Assembly: GCA_963703605.1 (NCBI GenBank)
Contig: CAVPFC010000030.1
Span: 62,001 to 126,000 of the forward strand
Length of the DNA stretch: 64,000 bases
Reading direction: 5' to 3'
Origin: DASXKD01 sp963703605
GTDB lineage: Bacteria > Actinomycetota > Actinomycetes > Streptosporangiales > Streptosporangiaceae
The notes under the pieces: generated by a model
Told to the model about the DNA's origin: nothing
The model's input: the letters and a program-made list of their open reading frames with translations, nothing else
Database searches by the model: none
Part shown: positions 21,341 through 30,219 of the stretch, in pieces
Numbering within the stretch: position 1 is the first letter of the stretch
Layout of the letters: every line of letters begins with the position of its first letter
Made by a program: the position numbers and the translations under genes

Positions 21341-22744
21341 TTACACCTTCTGGGTCATGAGCTGGTTGCAGTTGGTCTCCATCGTCGCCATGCCGGCCGC
21401 CGGCGTGACGGACCCGGTGAGGATCTGCTCCCAGACGGTGCTGATCTCGTTTTCCACGGCGCTGCCGTTCGGCACGCCCACGATCTGCGTCGAGTAGGAC
21501 AGCTCGTCGGCGAAGTAGCCGGCGCCCGGCGGCAGCAGCTTCGCCTGGGTCGCGCTGGCCGACTTGCGGATCGGCATGCCGCCGGAGAACGGCACCACGT
21601 GGGTGCCCTGGAACTCCTCGGAGATCGTGAACTTGATGAACTCCCAGAGCGCCTTCTTGTTGCGGGTGGCCTTGAACATCGGGAATCCGGCCAGCCCGAC
21701 GGGGGTCCCGTTGGCCGCCTGGCGCGGCCAGGGCGCGATGGCCAGCTTCTGGCTCATCTGGGCCGGCGGGAGCGGGATGTCGTTGTACGGCCAGGTGCCG
21801 CCGCCGAACATGCCCAGCTTGTCCGCGGCGATCTCGGCGAACTCGTTGTAGGTGCCGCCGGGGGCGTTCACCACCTTCTTGGTGACCAGGCCACGCACGA
21901 ACGTGGCGGCCTCGATCGCCGCGGCGTTGTTGGCGACGCACTTGGACTGGTCGGCGGTCAGGATCTGGCCGCCGTTGGTCAGCACCCACGGGTAGACGTC
22001 GGTGAACGGCCCGGGCACCGGGGTGCCGATCGCGTACCCGAGCACCCCAGGCTCTGAGGCGATCGTGGTGGCCGCCTTCTCGAAGTCGGCCCAGGTCCAG
22101 CCGGGCGCGGGCGTCGGGAGCTTGTGCTTGCTGAACAGCCCCCGGTTGTACCAGATCGACATGACGTTATAGACGTACGGGATGTAGTAGGTGTGGCCGT
22201 GCAGGTTGTCCAGCTGCCGGAAGGCGGCCAGCATCGGCGCGTTGACGTCGCTGTAGAAGCTGTCCAGGGTGGCCTTGTCCTGGGCGATGTACGGGTCAAG
22301 CGGCTCGATGACGCCGCGCTCGGCGAACAGCAGCATGCCCTCGGTGGCGATGTTCGCGCTGTCGATCGGCTCGCCGCCGGCCAGCCTGGTGGAGACCTCC
22401 TGGAAGACCGAGACCCAGGTGTTCGAGGGCGTGTTCGTGGTGAACAGGTTGACGGTCACGCCGCTGGACTTCTCGAACGCGGTGAGGAACTTCTCGGTCA
22501 CAGTGAAGGCCTTGGGGAACACCGGCAGGCCGATGGTCAGCACGTCGTCCGCGGCCGAGCCCGCCGAGCTGCCCGAGTTGCCGCACGCGGCCAGGATCGG
22601 CCCGGCCGCCGCCGCGACGGCCGCGGCCTTGGCGCCGGCGGCGAGGAAGTCCCGGCGGCTGACGACCCGGGGAGCGGGCAGCTTGGGCTGCCGCGTGCGA
22701 GAGCCGGTACGTCCGTCCCTGGGCCGTGGGAATGGTCCGTTCAT
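21341..22744 (-). CDS. Extracellular sugar-binding lipoprotein of ABC importer
   Basis: 467 residues. A twin-arginine-type leader (VSRRDFLAAGAKAAA) precedes a lipobox ILAACG, so the mature protein is a lipid-anchored solute-binding protein on the outer face of the membrane. Family 1 extracellular solute-binding features include LTAFEKSSGVTVNLFTTNT, GHTYYIPYVYNVMSIWYNRG, TWADFEKAATTIA and FMPMFK-like FPMFKATRNKKALWEFIKF. First gene of the transporter set (binding protein, then two permeases), downstream of a fucose-isomerase-like gene. It feeds the same sugar pathway. Confidence 0.92.
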   Translation of the reverse strand: MNGPFPRPRDGRTGSRTRQPKLPAPRVVSRRDFLAAGAKAAAVAAAAGPILAACGNSGSSAGSAADDVLTIGLPVFPKAFTVTEKFLTAFEKSSGVTVNLFTTNTPSNTWVSVFQEVSTRLAGGEPIDSANIATEGMLLFAERGVIEPLDPYIAQDKATLDSFYSDVNAPMLAAFRQLDNLHGHTYYIPYVYNVMSIWYNRGLFSKHKLPTPAPGWTWADFEKAATTIASEPGVLGYAIGTPVPGPFTDVYPWVLTNGGQILTADQSKCVANNAAAIEAATFVRGLVTKKVVNAPGGTYNEFAEIAADKLGMFGGGTWPYNDIPLPPAQMSQKLAIAPWPRQAANGTPVGLAGFPMFKATRNKKALWEFIKFTISEEFQGTHVVPFSGGMPIRKSASATQAKLLPPGAGYFADELSYSTQIVGVPNGSAVENEISTVWEQILTGSVTPAAGMATMETNCNQLMTQKV

Positions 22745-22804
22745 GACTGGCTGTTCCTTCCTTGGCTGTCCGGGCAGCCTGCCGGCTGGCCCCGCCGCAC
22801 TGCT

Positions 22805-24241
22805 TTAGGTTGCTGGCGCCTGCGTCAGGTCGCCCAGCGGCTCGAAGCTGATGCCCAGGAACGTGCACGCGGCCTGCAACTCCGCGACGCGGTCGCCGGG
22901 CACCGCGTGAATGTGGTTGGCGCCGAACCGGGACAGGAACTCATCCGCCCCGGCCGACAGCCGCGCCAGCGCGTGCGGCCACTCGAAGGTCGACTGCCGC
23001 ATCAGTTCGTTGTTGACCTCATCGTCGAAGTTCACGAAGCTGCCGCGGACGACCTGCATCCGGTATTGCCGGGCGTGCCTGGTCAGCCGCGCGAAGGTGG
23101 CGTCGCCCGGCGCGGCGAGATGGTGCACCGAGGCGCCGCCCGCCGGGAAGTAGAAGACCTCGGGGTAGAAGTGCACCCGGGCCAGGTTCTCGGCCGGGTC
23201 GTCGCTGCGCGCCGCGTACCAGGTGGCGTGCTGGCCGGAGTTGCACAGGTCCCAGACGTCCCGGTCGGCGTGGTAGTGGCGGACGTCGGCGAACAGCACG
23301 GGGGTCCCGCCGGACAGCAGCTTGAACAGCTGCATGGTGAGCGCGCCGTCCATGTCGGCCTCGGTCGCGCACACGTGGGTGGCCTTGGCGCCCTCCCAGT
23401 CGTAAGGGTCGTTCAGGAACGCCTCGGCCACGTCGGTCGTGCAGAAGTGTGTGGTCAGCTCGGGCTGGCCCTTGATGCCGGAGAAGTCGAGCCGCCATTC
23501 GTCGATGAGCTCCCGCATCGCGTAGTAGACGCGGATCTGGCGCTCGAACAGCTCGCGGGTGAGCTGGCGGCCGTCGTAGTGCACCCCGGCCGAGGTCTTC
23601 TCCAGCCAGTCGGCGGCGGCCGCGACGCGCTTCGCGCTGACCGAGTCCGACCGCCGGACGAGCTCCCACTGGTCGATCTCCTCGACGTCCACGCCGAAGA
23701 TGTCGATCCACTGGTCGGGGTCGGCGACCGCGGTGTACATGCCCATCGGCCGCCCGCCGATCCGCCCGAACGTCGAGCCGCGCAGCCGGCTCACCGCGGC
23801 GCCCGCGCGCACGTACGCCAGCACCCGGCCGATGACCTCCGGGTCGGCGGGGTCGCCCCAGGCCCGGACGTGGGTGCGGCCCACCTGGTCGAGCGCGCCG
23901 CCGCCGGCCAGCATGCCGACCATGCCCGGGTAGACCGGGTCGATGTTGCCAAGCAGCAGCAGCGGGCCGGTGGTCGCGCTAGCCGCGAGCATCGTGAAGT
24001 GCGGGAACGCCCAGACCGGGTAGTGGAAGATGGTGAGGTCGGGCTGGCTCGCCGCCAGCCGCCGCGCGGAGCTGACCGCGGCCTCGTTCGTGCTGACCGG
24101 CTCCCCCCCGCGCACCACCTCGTGGCCGTCGGCGGCCAGCGCGGCCGCGACCGCGCCCTCCGCCCGCGTGCAGAACTCCAGAACGTCCCGGGCAACGTAG
24201 TCGCGGCCGTCGGACATGGTGAGCAACGCCACACGTGCCAT
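22805..24241 (-). CDS. L-fucose/L-arabinose isomerase-family protein
   Basis: 478 residues from ATG 24241 (GGAAGG eight bases upstream). N-terminal alpha/beta domain MARVALLTMSDGRDYVARDV, then HYPVWAFPHF and LLLLGNIDPVYPGMVGML. The C-terminal half has ATEADMDGALTMQLFKLLSG with the acidic residues used for Mn2+ binding in fucose isomerases, and HAVPGD near the end. It likely interconverts an aldose and ketose from the imported sugar. It heads the transporter operon, and a perfect palindrome (24279-24302) sits in its promoter region. Confidence 0.82.
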   Translation of the reverse strand: MARVALLTMSDGRDYVARDVLEFCTRAEGAVAAALAADGHEVVRGGEPVSTNEAAVSSARRLAASQPDLTIFHYPVWAFPHFTMLAASATTGPLLLLGNIDPVYPGMVGMLAGGGALDQVGRTHVRAWGDPADPEVIGRVLAYVRAGAAVSRLRGSTFGRIGGRPMGMYTAVADPDQWIDIFGVDVEEIDQWELVRRSDSVSAKRVAAAADWLEKTSAGVHYDGRQLTRELFERQIRVYYAMRELIDEWRLDFSGIKGQPELTTHFCTTDVAEAFLNDPYDWEGAKATHVCATEADMDGALTMQLFKLLSGGTPVLFADVRHYHADRDVWDLCNSGQHATWYAARSDDPAENLARVHFYPEVFYFPAGGASVHHLAAPGDATFARLTRHARQYRMQVVRGSFVNFDDEVNNELMRQSTFEWPHALARLSAGADEFLSRFGANHIHAVPGDRVAELQAACTFLGISFEPLGDLTQAPAT

Positions 24242-24278
24242 GCCGGAACCTTCCACGTAGAGTGGGCGAACGGGTTGA

Positions 24279-24302
24279 GAAATCGTTTCATGAAACGATT
24301 TC
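24279..24302. promoter_or_regulatory. LacI-type operator (24-bp perfect palindrome)
   Basis: Perfect 24-bp palindrome centred on TTTCATGAAA, lying between the fucose-isomerase-like gene and the divergent LacI-family gene. Length and symmetry fit a LacI operator. Assignment to the adjacent regulator is inferred. Confidence 0.8.
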
Positions 24303-24461
24303 CCATTACTGTAGGGATGCGGCCCTGGAGCGTCAACCCATCTGGGGCGATGCCACTGATGGCCCGCAGGCCCTTGCGCACCTGGCCCGGCGTGCGCGAT
24401 GACTGTCAGGTACACGACGGGCGGCCGGGCCGTCTTCCGGACGGGGAAGGTGAGGGAACGG

Positions 24462-25475
24462 GTGCCGACGACCATACGCGACGTAGCCGCCGCGGCCGGG
24501 GTATCGCCGGCGACCGTCTCGCGGGTCCTGAACCTCAAGGAGGACGTCAACGCCGACCTGCGGCGCCGGGTGCTGGCGGCGGTCACCGAGCTCGGCTACC
24601 GCCGCAACGGGCCGGCCCGCAGCCTGCGCACCCGCGCGGCCATGGTGCTCGGCATCATCATCTCCGACATCACCAACCCGTTCTTCACCGCGCTGGTGCG
24701 CGGTGCGGAGGACCGGGCCCAGCTCGCCGGTTATTCGGTGGTGCTCGCCAACGCCGACGAGGACCTCGCCAAGGAAGGGCGCTACCTGGAGGTAGCGGCG
24801 GCCGAGCAGCTCTCCGGGGTGCTGCTCTCCCCCGCGTCGTCCCGGCTGACCAACATCGACGTCCTGCTCGAACGCGGCATCCCGGTCGTGACGATCGACC
24901 GCCGGCTCGCCGCGGCCTCGGTGGACAGCGTGACGGTCAACAACCGGCAGGCCGCGCTCGAGGCGGCCGGGCACCTGATCGAGCAGGGCTGCCGCCGGGT
25001 CGGTTTCGTCGCCGGGCCGGTGCAGACCACCACCGGCGCCAGCCGGCTGGCCGGGTACCACGCCGCGCTGCGCGCCGCGGGCCGCCCGCACGATCCCGCG
25101 CTGACGGCCTACGCCGACTTCCGCACCGAGGGCGGGTACGTGGCCACCCGGCAGCTGCTCCAGCTCCGCAAGCCGCCGGACGGCCTGCTCATCTCCAACA
25201 ACCTGATGACGGTCGGCGGCATGCAGGCCATCGCGGAGGCCGGGCTCGAGGTGCCGAGAGAGATCGCCGTGGTCGGGTTCGACGACGCCAACTGGGCCAC
25301 CGCGCTGCGCCCGCCGCTCACCGTGGTGACCCAGCCGACCTACGAGATCGGCCGGATCGCGGCCGAGCTGCTGCTGCGCCGTATCGACGGCGAGAGGTTC
25401 GCGCCGCGGCGCGTCGTGCTCCGCGCCCAGCTCGTCCAGCGCGGCAGCTCGCTGCACCTGCCCGTGCCCGGCTGA
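24462..25475 (+). CDS. LacI-family transcriptional repressor
   Basis: About 337 residues. GTG at 24462 is chosen because GAGGGA lies four bases upstream and the protein then opens directly with the LacI helix-turn-helix (TTIRDVAAAAGVSPATVSRV). GTG 24450 is an alternative. The hinge and periplasmic-binding-like effector domain follow (LGIIISDITNPFFTALVRGA, GVLLSPASS, PVVTIDRRL, VGFDDANWATALRPPLTVV). Divergent from the sugar-uptake operon with the palindromic operator between. It probably represses uptake and the GH116 gene until the sugar is present. Confidence 0.92.
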   Translation: MPTTIRDVAAAAGVSPATVSRVLNLKEDVNADLRRRVLAAVTELGYRRNGPARSLRTRAAMVLGIIISDITNPFFTALVRGAEDRAQLAGYSVVLANADEDLAKEGRYLEVAAAEQLSGVLLSPASSRLTNIDVLLERGIPVVTIDRRLAAASVDSVTVNNRQAALEAAGHLIEQGCRRVGFVAGPVQTTTGASRLAGYHAALRAAGRPHDPALTAYADFRTEGGYVATRQLLQLRKPPDGLLISNNLMTVGGMQAIAEAGLEVPREIAVVGFDDANWATALRPPLTVVTQPTYEIGRIAAELLLRRIDGERFAPRRVVLRAQLVQRGSSLHLPVPG

Positions 25476-25493
25476 TCTGCCTGTGGACAAGCG

Positions 25494-25542
25494 TGATCCG
25501 TTCGGATTTTTGCCCTCCGGGGGCTGAAATCCGAACGGATCA
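25494..25542. promoter_or_regulatory. 16-bp inverted repeat between lacI-type and GH116 genes
   Basis: TGATCCGTTCGGATTT (25494-25509) and its exact reverse complement (25527-25542), spacer 17 bp. Each arm is itself nearly symmetric (ATCCG-nn-CGGAT), so this may be two operators, or a terminator for the upstream gene. Confidence 0.65.
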
Positions 25543-25576
25543 TGAGATCGCGATGCCGGACCCGAGGGGAGACACC

Positions 25577-28225
25577 ATGAGTGCGGGCGTGACCGACGGC
25601 GCCGGGGCCTGCGGCGCCAGGACCTATGCGGGCGAGCAGCGCAGGGCGGTTGCGCTGCCCCTCGGCGGCCTCGGCACGGGCAACGTGGCGATCGGCGGGA
25701 CCGGCGTGCTCAAGCAGTGGCAGCTGCACAACCAGGGCAACCACCTGGGCTTCCTGCCGCAGTCGTTCTTCGCGCTCCGGCTGTCGTGCACCGAGCCGCC
25801 GCTGTCGGTCCGGCGTGTGCTGCGGGCCCCGCCGGTGGCCCCGCACCCGGAGCCCGCGCCGCTGGTCAACGACCACCTCGACGCGGCGGGCAGCTACGCC
25901 GCGCCGGTGAGCTGGCCGGCGGTCCGCGATACCAGGTTCACCGGCGCGTACCCGTTCGCCCGGATCGAGTACCTCGACGACTGGCCCGCCGAGGTCGCTC
26001 TCGAGGCCTGCACGCCGTTCGTGCCGCTCGACGCGGACGCCTCGGGGCTGCCGCTGGCCAGCTTCACCTTCCGTATCACCAACACCTTCGGCAGCGACCT
26101 GCACGGCTGGCTGCTCGGCACCCTGCAAAACGTCGTCGGCTGGGACGGCGTGACACCGATCAGGGACGGCGGCTGCGCGGTACTCGGCGGCAACGTCAAC
26201 CGCCCGTTGCGGACGGCCGGCGGAACGGGGCTGGCGCTGCTGAACGACTCGCTCGGCGACGGCCACCCCGGGGCCGGCTCGATGGCGCTGTGGACCCCGT
26301 GGCCCGCGGCGGTGCTGCCGCAGTTCGACGACGCCGACGCCGCGCTGGCGTTCGTGAGCTCGCTGAAACTGGTCGAGCCGACCGCGGCCGGGGACTGGAG
26401 CGCCGCGCCGGTGGCCGAGGCGGTCCGGGAGCTACGGGTGCCCGTGCGCGGCCCGGACGCCCCGAGCCCGGCGGGCCGCACCTGGTCCGCCGCGCTGGCG
26501 GTGCCGTTCGGCCTGTCCCCGGGCGAGTCGGCGGAGCTGGAGATCGTCTGCGCCTGGCACTTCCCCAACCGCTACGCCGACTTCGACCGGTTCGGGGATC
26601 CGCTGCCCGCCGGGCAGCGGCCCGCCTGGATCGGCAACCAGTACACGACCAGGTTCGCCGACGCCGCCGACGTCATCGGGTACTACGCCGGCCACCGGGC
26701 CGGCCTGCTGGCCCGGACCCGGAGCTGGCACGATGCGGTCTATCACAGCGGCCTGCCCGCCGTGGTGACCGACGTGATCGGCGCGCAGCCGTCGCTGATC
26801 CGCAGCCCCACGGTGTTCCGCACGGCCGACGGCCGCTGCTACGGCTTCGAGGGCGTGCTCGGCGAGTCGACGCTCAACTGGAACGGCAACGTGGGCGGGT
26901 CCTGCCCACTGAACTGCACCCACGTGTGGAACTACGCGCAGGCGGTGTCGCGGCTGTTTCCCGGGCTGGAACGATCCATGCGGGAGACCGACTGGGAGGT
27001 GCTCCAGGCGCCCGAGGGGTACCTGCCGCACCGGGTGCTGCTCCCGGTGGACGGGCGCCAGCTGCGCGGCGTGCCGATCGGCGGGCCGGCCGGCCATGCC
27101 GTCGACGGGATGCTTGGCACCGTTCTGAAGACCTACCGCGAGGTGCGGCAGGGCGCCGGCGGTGCGTGGCTGGACCGGTACCTGCCGAACGCCCGCCGCC
27201 TGATGGACTACGTGACCCGGACGTGGGACCGGGACGGATCCGGCGTGCTGGCCGGCGACCAGCCGGTCACCCACGACATCAGCCTGGTCGGCCCGAACAT
27301 GTTCGTCGGCGGCCTGTGGCTGGCGGCGCTGCGGGCCATGGAGGAGATGACCGCGCGATCCGGGATGGCGGCCGAGGCGGCGGGGTTCGCGCGCAGGTTC
27401 GCCGACGCCAGCAAGAACTACGACGAGCTGCTCTGGAACGGTGAGTACTACAGCCAGCAGGGGGCGGGTGAGGCGTTCGGCTTCGGCGACGGCTGCCTGG
27501 CCGACCAGCTGTTCGGCCAGTGGTGGGCGCACCAGCTCGGCCTGGGGCACATCCTGCCCGCCGGGCACGTCCGCGCCGCGCTGGCGGCGATCGTGCGGCA
27601 CAACCTTCGCGAGGGCTTCCGGGGTTTCGAGCACGGCTACCGGGTGTTCGCCGACGGCGACGACGCGGGCCTGCTGGTCTGCACCTGGCCGCGCGGCGGC
27701 CGCCCCGCGGTGCCGATCCGCTACGCCGACGAGGTGTGGACCGGCACCGAGTACCAGGTGGCGGCGCACTGCCTGTTCGAGGGCATGACCTCCGACGGGC
27801 TGCGGTTGCTGCGCGCGGTGCGGGCCCGCTACGACGGCAGCCGCCGCAACCCGTACAACGAGATCGAGTGCGGCGATCACTACGCGCGCGCGATGGCCGG
27901 GTTCTCCGTGCTCGAGGCGTACACCGGAGCCTGGTACGACGCGTGGGCCGGGCACCTGCGCATCGGCCGCGGCGCGGACCGCTACCCGCTGCTGGCCGGC
28001 ACCGGATGGGGCGAGGTCCGCAACTCACCGGCCACGGCGTCCGTCGCGATCCTCGGCGGCGAGGTACGGCTGGCGTGCGTGTCCGTCCAGGGCGGCGAGA
28101 TCGGCGCCGTGCAGGTTGACGGGGAGGCTGTGGCCAGCGACGTTGCCGCCGTTCCTGGCCAGGCACGGCTTGCGGCTCCGCTTTCGCTGCCCGAGGGGAG
28201 CGAACTCAGCGTAAGGCTGCAATAA
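25577..28225 (+). CDS. GH116-family glycoside hydrolase (GBA2-type beta-glucosidase)
   Basis: About 882 residues from ATG 25577, which has GAGGGGAGA five bases upstream. The N-terminal beta-sandwich domain of non-lysosomal glucosylceramidase-type enzymes opens with VALPLGGLGTGNVAIGGTG, and the (alpha/alpha)6 catalytic domain follows with NWNGNVGGSCPLNCTHVWNY, HDISLVGPNMFVGGLWLAAL, VWTGTEYQVAAHCLFEGM and NPYNEIECGDHYARAMAGF, all family hallmarks. No signal peptide, so it acts in the cytoplasm on sugars brought in by the ABC system. Downstream of the LacI regulator and a double inverted repeat. Beta-glucosidase, xylosidase or N-acetylglucosaminidase activity are all known in the family. Confidence 0.9.
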   Translation: MSAGVTDGAGACGARTYAGEQRRAVALPLGGLGTGNVAIGGTGVLKQWQLHNQGNHLGFLPQSFFALRLSCTEPPLSVRRVLRAPPVAPHPEPAPLVNDHLDAAGSYAAPVSWPAVRDTRFTGAYPFARIEYLDDWPAEVALEACTPFVPLDADASGLPLASFTFRITNTFGSDLHGWLLGTLQNVVGWDGVTPIRDGGCAVLGGNVNRPLRTAGGTGLALLNDSLGDGHPGAGSMALWTPWPAAVLPQFDDADAALAFVSSLKLVEPTAAGDWSAAPVAEAVRELRVPVRGPDAPSPAGRTWSAALAVPFGLSPGESAELEIVCAWHFPNRYADFDRFGDPLPAGQRPAWIGNQYTTRFADAADVIGYYAGHRAGLLARTRSWHDAVYHSGLPAVVTDVIGAQPSLIRSPTVFRTADGRCYGFEGVLGESTLNWNGNVGGSCPLNCTHVWNYAQAVSRLFPGLERSMRETDWEVLQAPEGYLPHRVLLPVDGRQLRGVPIGGPAGHAVDGMLGTVLKTYREVRQGAGGAWLDRYLPNARRLMDYVTRTWDRDGSGVLAGDQPVTHDISLVGPNMFVGGLWLAALRAMEEMTARSGMAAEAAGFARRFADASKNYDELLWNGEYYSQQGAGEAFGFGDGCLADQLFGQWWAHQLGLGHILPAGHVRAALAAIVRHNLREGFRGFEHGYRVFADGDDAGLLVCTWPRGGRPAVPIRYADEVWTGTEYQVAAHCLFEGMTSDGLRLLRAVRARYDGSRRNPYNEIECGDHYARAMAGFSVLEAYTGAWYDAWAGHLRIGRGADRYPLLAGTGWGEVRNSPATASVAILGGEVRLACVSVQGGEIGAVQVDGEAVASDVAAVPGQARLAAPLSLPEGSELSVRLQ

Positions 28226-28346
28226 CCGCACCGGCCGCGGCGTCTGCCTGGCGTGCGTCCCCCGGTGCCGCCCTTGTTCTTCCCCCGGGCCTGGGGTTGG
28301 CTGGCCTGGGCGCGCTGCCGAGGGCACGCCCCGCCGAGGAGGACCC

Positions 28347-29486
28347 GTGATGCGTGGCCGTTTCCCGCTCCGCCCGGCCGTCGCGGCCATGACCGCCGTC
28401 GCCGGGCTCGCCGGTGTCGTGGCTTTCCTCCCGTCGGCGGCGGCGGGCCAGGCACCTACGCGCCAGGAACACGCCGGGCCGGGCACCGCGGCCGCCGCGG
28501 CCGCGCCACTGCCCGGCCCGCGCGGCATCTTCGTCCTGGTGCCCGCCGATTCCGCGGCCATCCCGTCGGCCCTGCTGTCAGCGTCCTACGTGAACGGCTT
28601 CATCTTCTCGCGGAACTGGAACACGGTGGAGCGCACGCATGGGCGGTTCAGCTGGAAGCCTTATGAGCGGATCGTCAAGGCGGCACAGGCGCACGGCAAG
28701 CAGGTCATCCTCGGGGTCCGGCCCGGACTGGTGGGCGACGGCCTGCCGACCTGGCTGCACGTCCCGACGTTCCACTGCACCGAGGACAGCGACTACGGGC
28801 CGGTCGAGTGGAACAGCACGTACACCGCCCAGTTCAAGACGGTGGTATCGGCGCTGATCGGCCGCTTCAACTCCGCGCCGGCGGTGGCCGGGTACGCGGT
28901 CGGCGGCTTCTACCAGTGGCTGACCGATGACTTCAGCCTGTGCACCGGCACGGCGGCCGACCGGATGCAGTGGCTGACCGCGAAGTACGGATACACCCGC
29001 CAGAAGATCATGAACTCGATGCTGGGCATCTACGGCCTGGTGACGTCCAAGACGACCAAGCAGATCCGGATGCCGGTGGCCGGGATGCTGGACGAGGCCA
29101 CCGGCGGTGTCGACACGGCCTCGACGGCGGCCTACGTCATCGATCCCGCCTACCAGAGCTTCGGCACGGGGGTCATCCGGATCGGACGGACGATCTTCGA
29201 CCAGAACACCGGCGATCCGCTGCATCGCTACAACAACAACCCGGTGGGCCCGCAGTTTCAGCTGATTCTCGATCGCTGCCCGTACATCTGGGGCCAGCGC
29301 AGGCCCGCCAGCCAGGGCGGCCCGGGCACGGCGCAACAGTGGGCCACGACGCTGGGCATCGTTCTCGACTACGGCATCCAGTGGTTCGAGATCGGCATCA
29401 ACGAGGCCGAGAACCCGGCCTTCCAGAAGGCGTTCGCTCAGGCCAACACCGCCATGATCGACGGCACCGACCCCTGCCCGGGGTAA
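28347..29486 (+). CDS. Secreted TIM-barrel (glycosidase-like) protein
   Basis: 379 residues. GTG 28347 (or ATG 28350) follows GAGGAGGA. A signal peptide (AVAAMTAVAGLAGVVAFLPS, then AAAG) gives export. The mature part resembles the beta/alpha barrel of GH42/GH5-type enzymes: GFIFSRNWNTVERTHGRFSW, GKQVILGVRPGLVGDGLPTWL, and a late FEIGINEAENP where the Glu could be catalytic. The family is not securely identified. Location after the GH116 gene suggests a role in extracellular polysaccharide breakdown that feeds the importer. Confidence 0.72.
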   Translation: MMRGRFPLRPAVAAMTAVAGLAGVVAFLPSAAAGQAPTRQEHAGPGTAAAAAAPLPGPRGIFVLVPADSAAIPSALLSASYVNGFIFSRNWNTVERTHGRFSWKPYERIVKAAQAHGKQVILGVRPGLVGDGLPTWLHVPTFHCTEDSDYGPVEWNSTYTAQFKTVVSALIGRFNSAPAVAGYAVGGFYQWLTDDFSLCTGTAADRMQWLTAKYGYTRQKIMNSMLGIYGLVTSKTTKQIRMPVAGMLDEATGGVDTASTAAYVIDPAYQSFGTGVIRIGRTIFDQNTGDPLHRYNNNPVGPQFQLILDRCPYIWGQRRPASQGGPGTAQQWATTLGIVLDYGIQWFEIGINEAENPAFQKAFAQANTAMIDGTDPCPG

Positions 29487-29561
29487 CCGGAGCTCCCAGA
29501 CCTGGACCTATGGCCGTAGCTGACTGAGCTGCCCGATGTGCCCGGGCTCCCGGGCCGGCGC

Positions 29562-30194
29562 CTACTCGGCTGACGTTCTGAGATCCATGCTGAAGATGTG
29601 CATATCGGTGGCGGGCAGCTCGGTGAAGCCTACGCGGCGGTAGAAGCCGACGGCTCGCTGGTTGGCTTCTGCGACCAGGAGGTGCACCCCGGGGGAACCC
29701 AGATCGCGAAGACCCGAGATCAGCGTCGCGACCAGCTGCCGCCCGATCCCGCGCCCCTGCATTCGCGGCAGCAGGTTGATGTGCAGGTGCGACGGGAACC
29801 GCTCGGCTATCTCCCGGGGGGCGTGGAAGGAGTGATGGATGTTATGGAGCGCAAACCGCTGCGGCGTTGATGCCTCCCCGGCCTGGCCCGGTGCTGCCTC
29901 CGGGTACCGGGCCCGCAGCGCGGGCCACCACTCCCGCTCCAGGCGCTGCGCAAAGGCCTCGCTGTCGAGCGCCGCGAGGATGTACCCGCCGACGCCACTC
30001 GCGTCCTCGGCCACGAAGGCCAGCGATGGCTCGAACACGGCGTAGGGCGCCGCCCAGACGTGCCCAGGCAGCGTGGGGTCGCGGAACAGGGCGGTGCCAT
30101 CCTGGCCACTGTCGGCGGTCTGCAAGCAGATCAGGTACAGGTCATCGAGGTCGTCCGGCCGGTACCAGCGGATGCGCGCGGTCTCACACTCCAC
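29562..30194 (-). CDS. GNAT-family N-acetyltransferase
   Basis: 210 residues with a standard GNAT acetyl-CoA site: LHINLLPRMQGRGIGRQLVA (R/QxxGxG/A loop) followed by VHLLVAEANQRAVGFYRRVG. The N-terminus IRWYRPDDLDDLYLICLQTA and the middle section match the acetyltransferase-like group related to the C-terminal domain of eukaryotic O-GlcNAcase. The acceptor is unknown. Same strand as the acyl-CoA dehydrogenase, 25 bp apart, so probably co-transcribed. Confidence 0.86.
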   Translation of the reverse strand: MECETARIRWYRPDDLDDLYLICLQTADSGQDGTALFRDPTLPGHVWAAPYAVFEPSLAFVAEDASGVGGYILAALDSEAFAQRLEREWWPALRARYPEAAPGQAGEASTPQRFALHNIHHSFHAPREIAERFPSHLHINLLPRMQGRGIGRQLVATLISGLRDLGSPGVHLLVAEANQRAVGFYRRVGFTELPATDMHIFSMDLRTSAE

Positions 30195-30219
30195 AGCGCA
30201 TGTCTACCGCAGGGCACGC

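Noticed and set aside
25494..25542. Rho-independent terminator for the LacI gene
   Set aside because: Stem is strong but the T run is inside the loop and the arms are operator-like; terminator function kept only as an alternative.
22124..28225. Very long open frame of more than 2,000 codons on the plus strand
   Set aside because: Only its last part (from 25577) is the GH116 gene. The rest is antisense to the isomerase and binding-protein genes and overlaps LacI out of frame, an effect of high GC.
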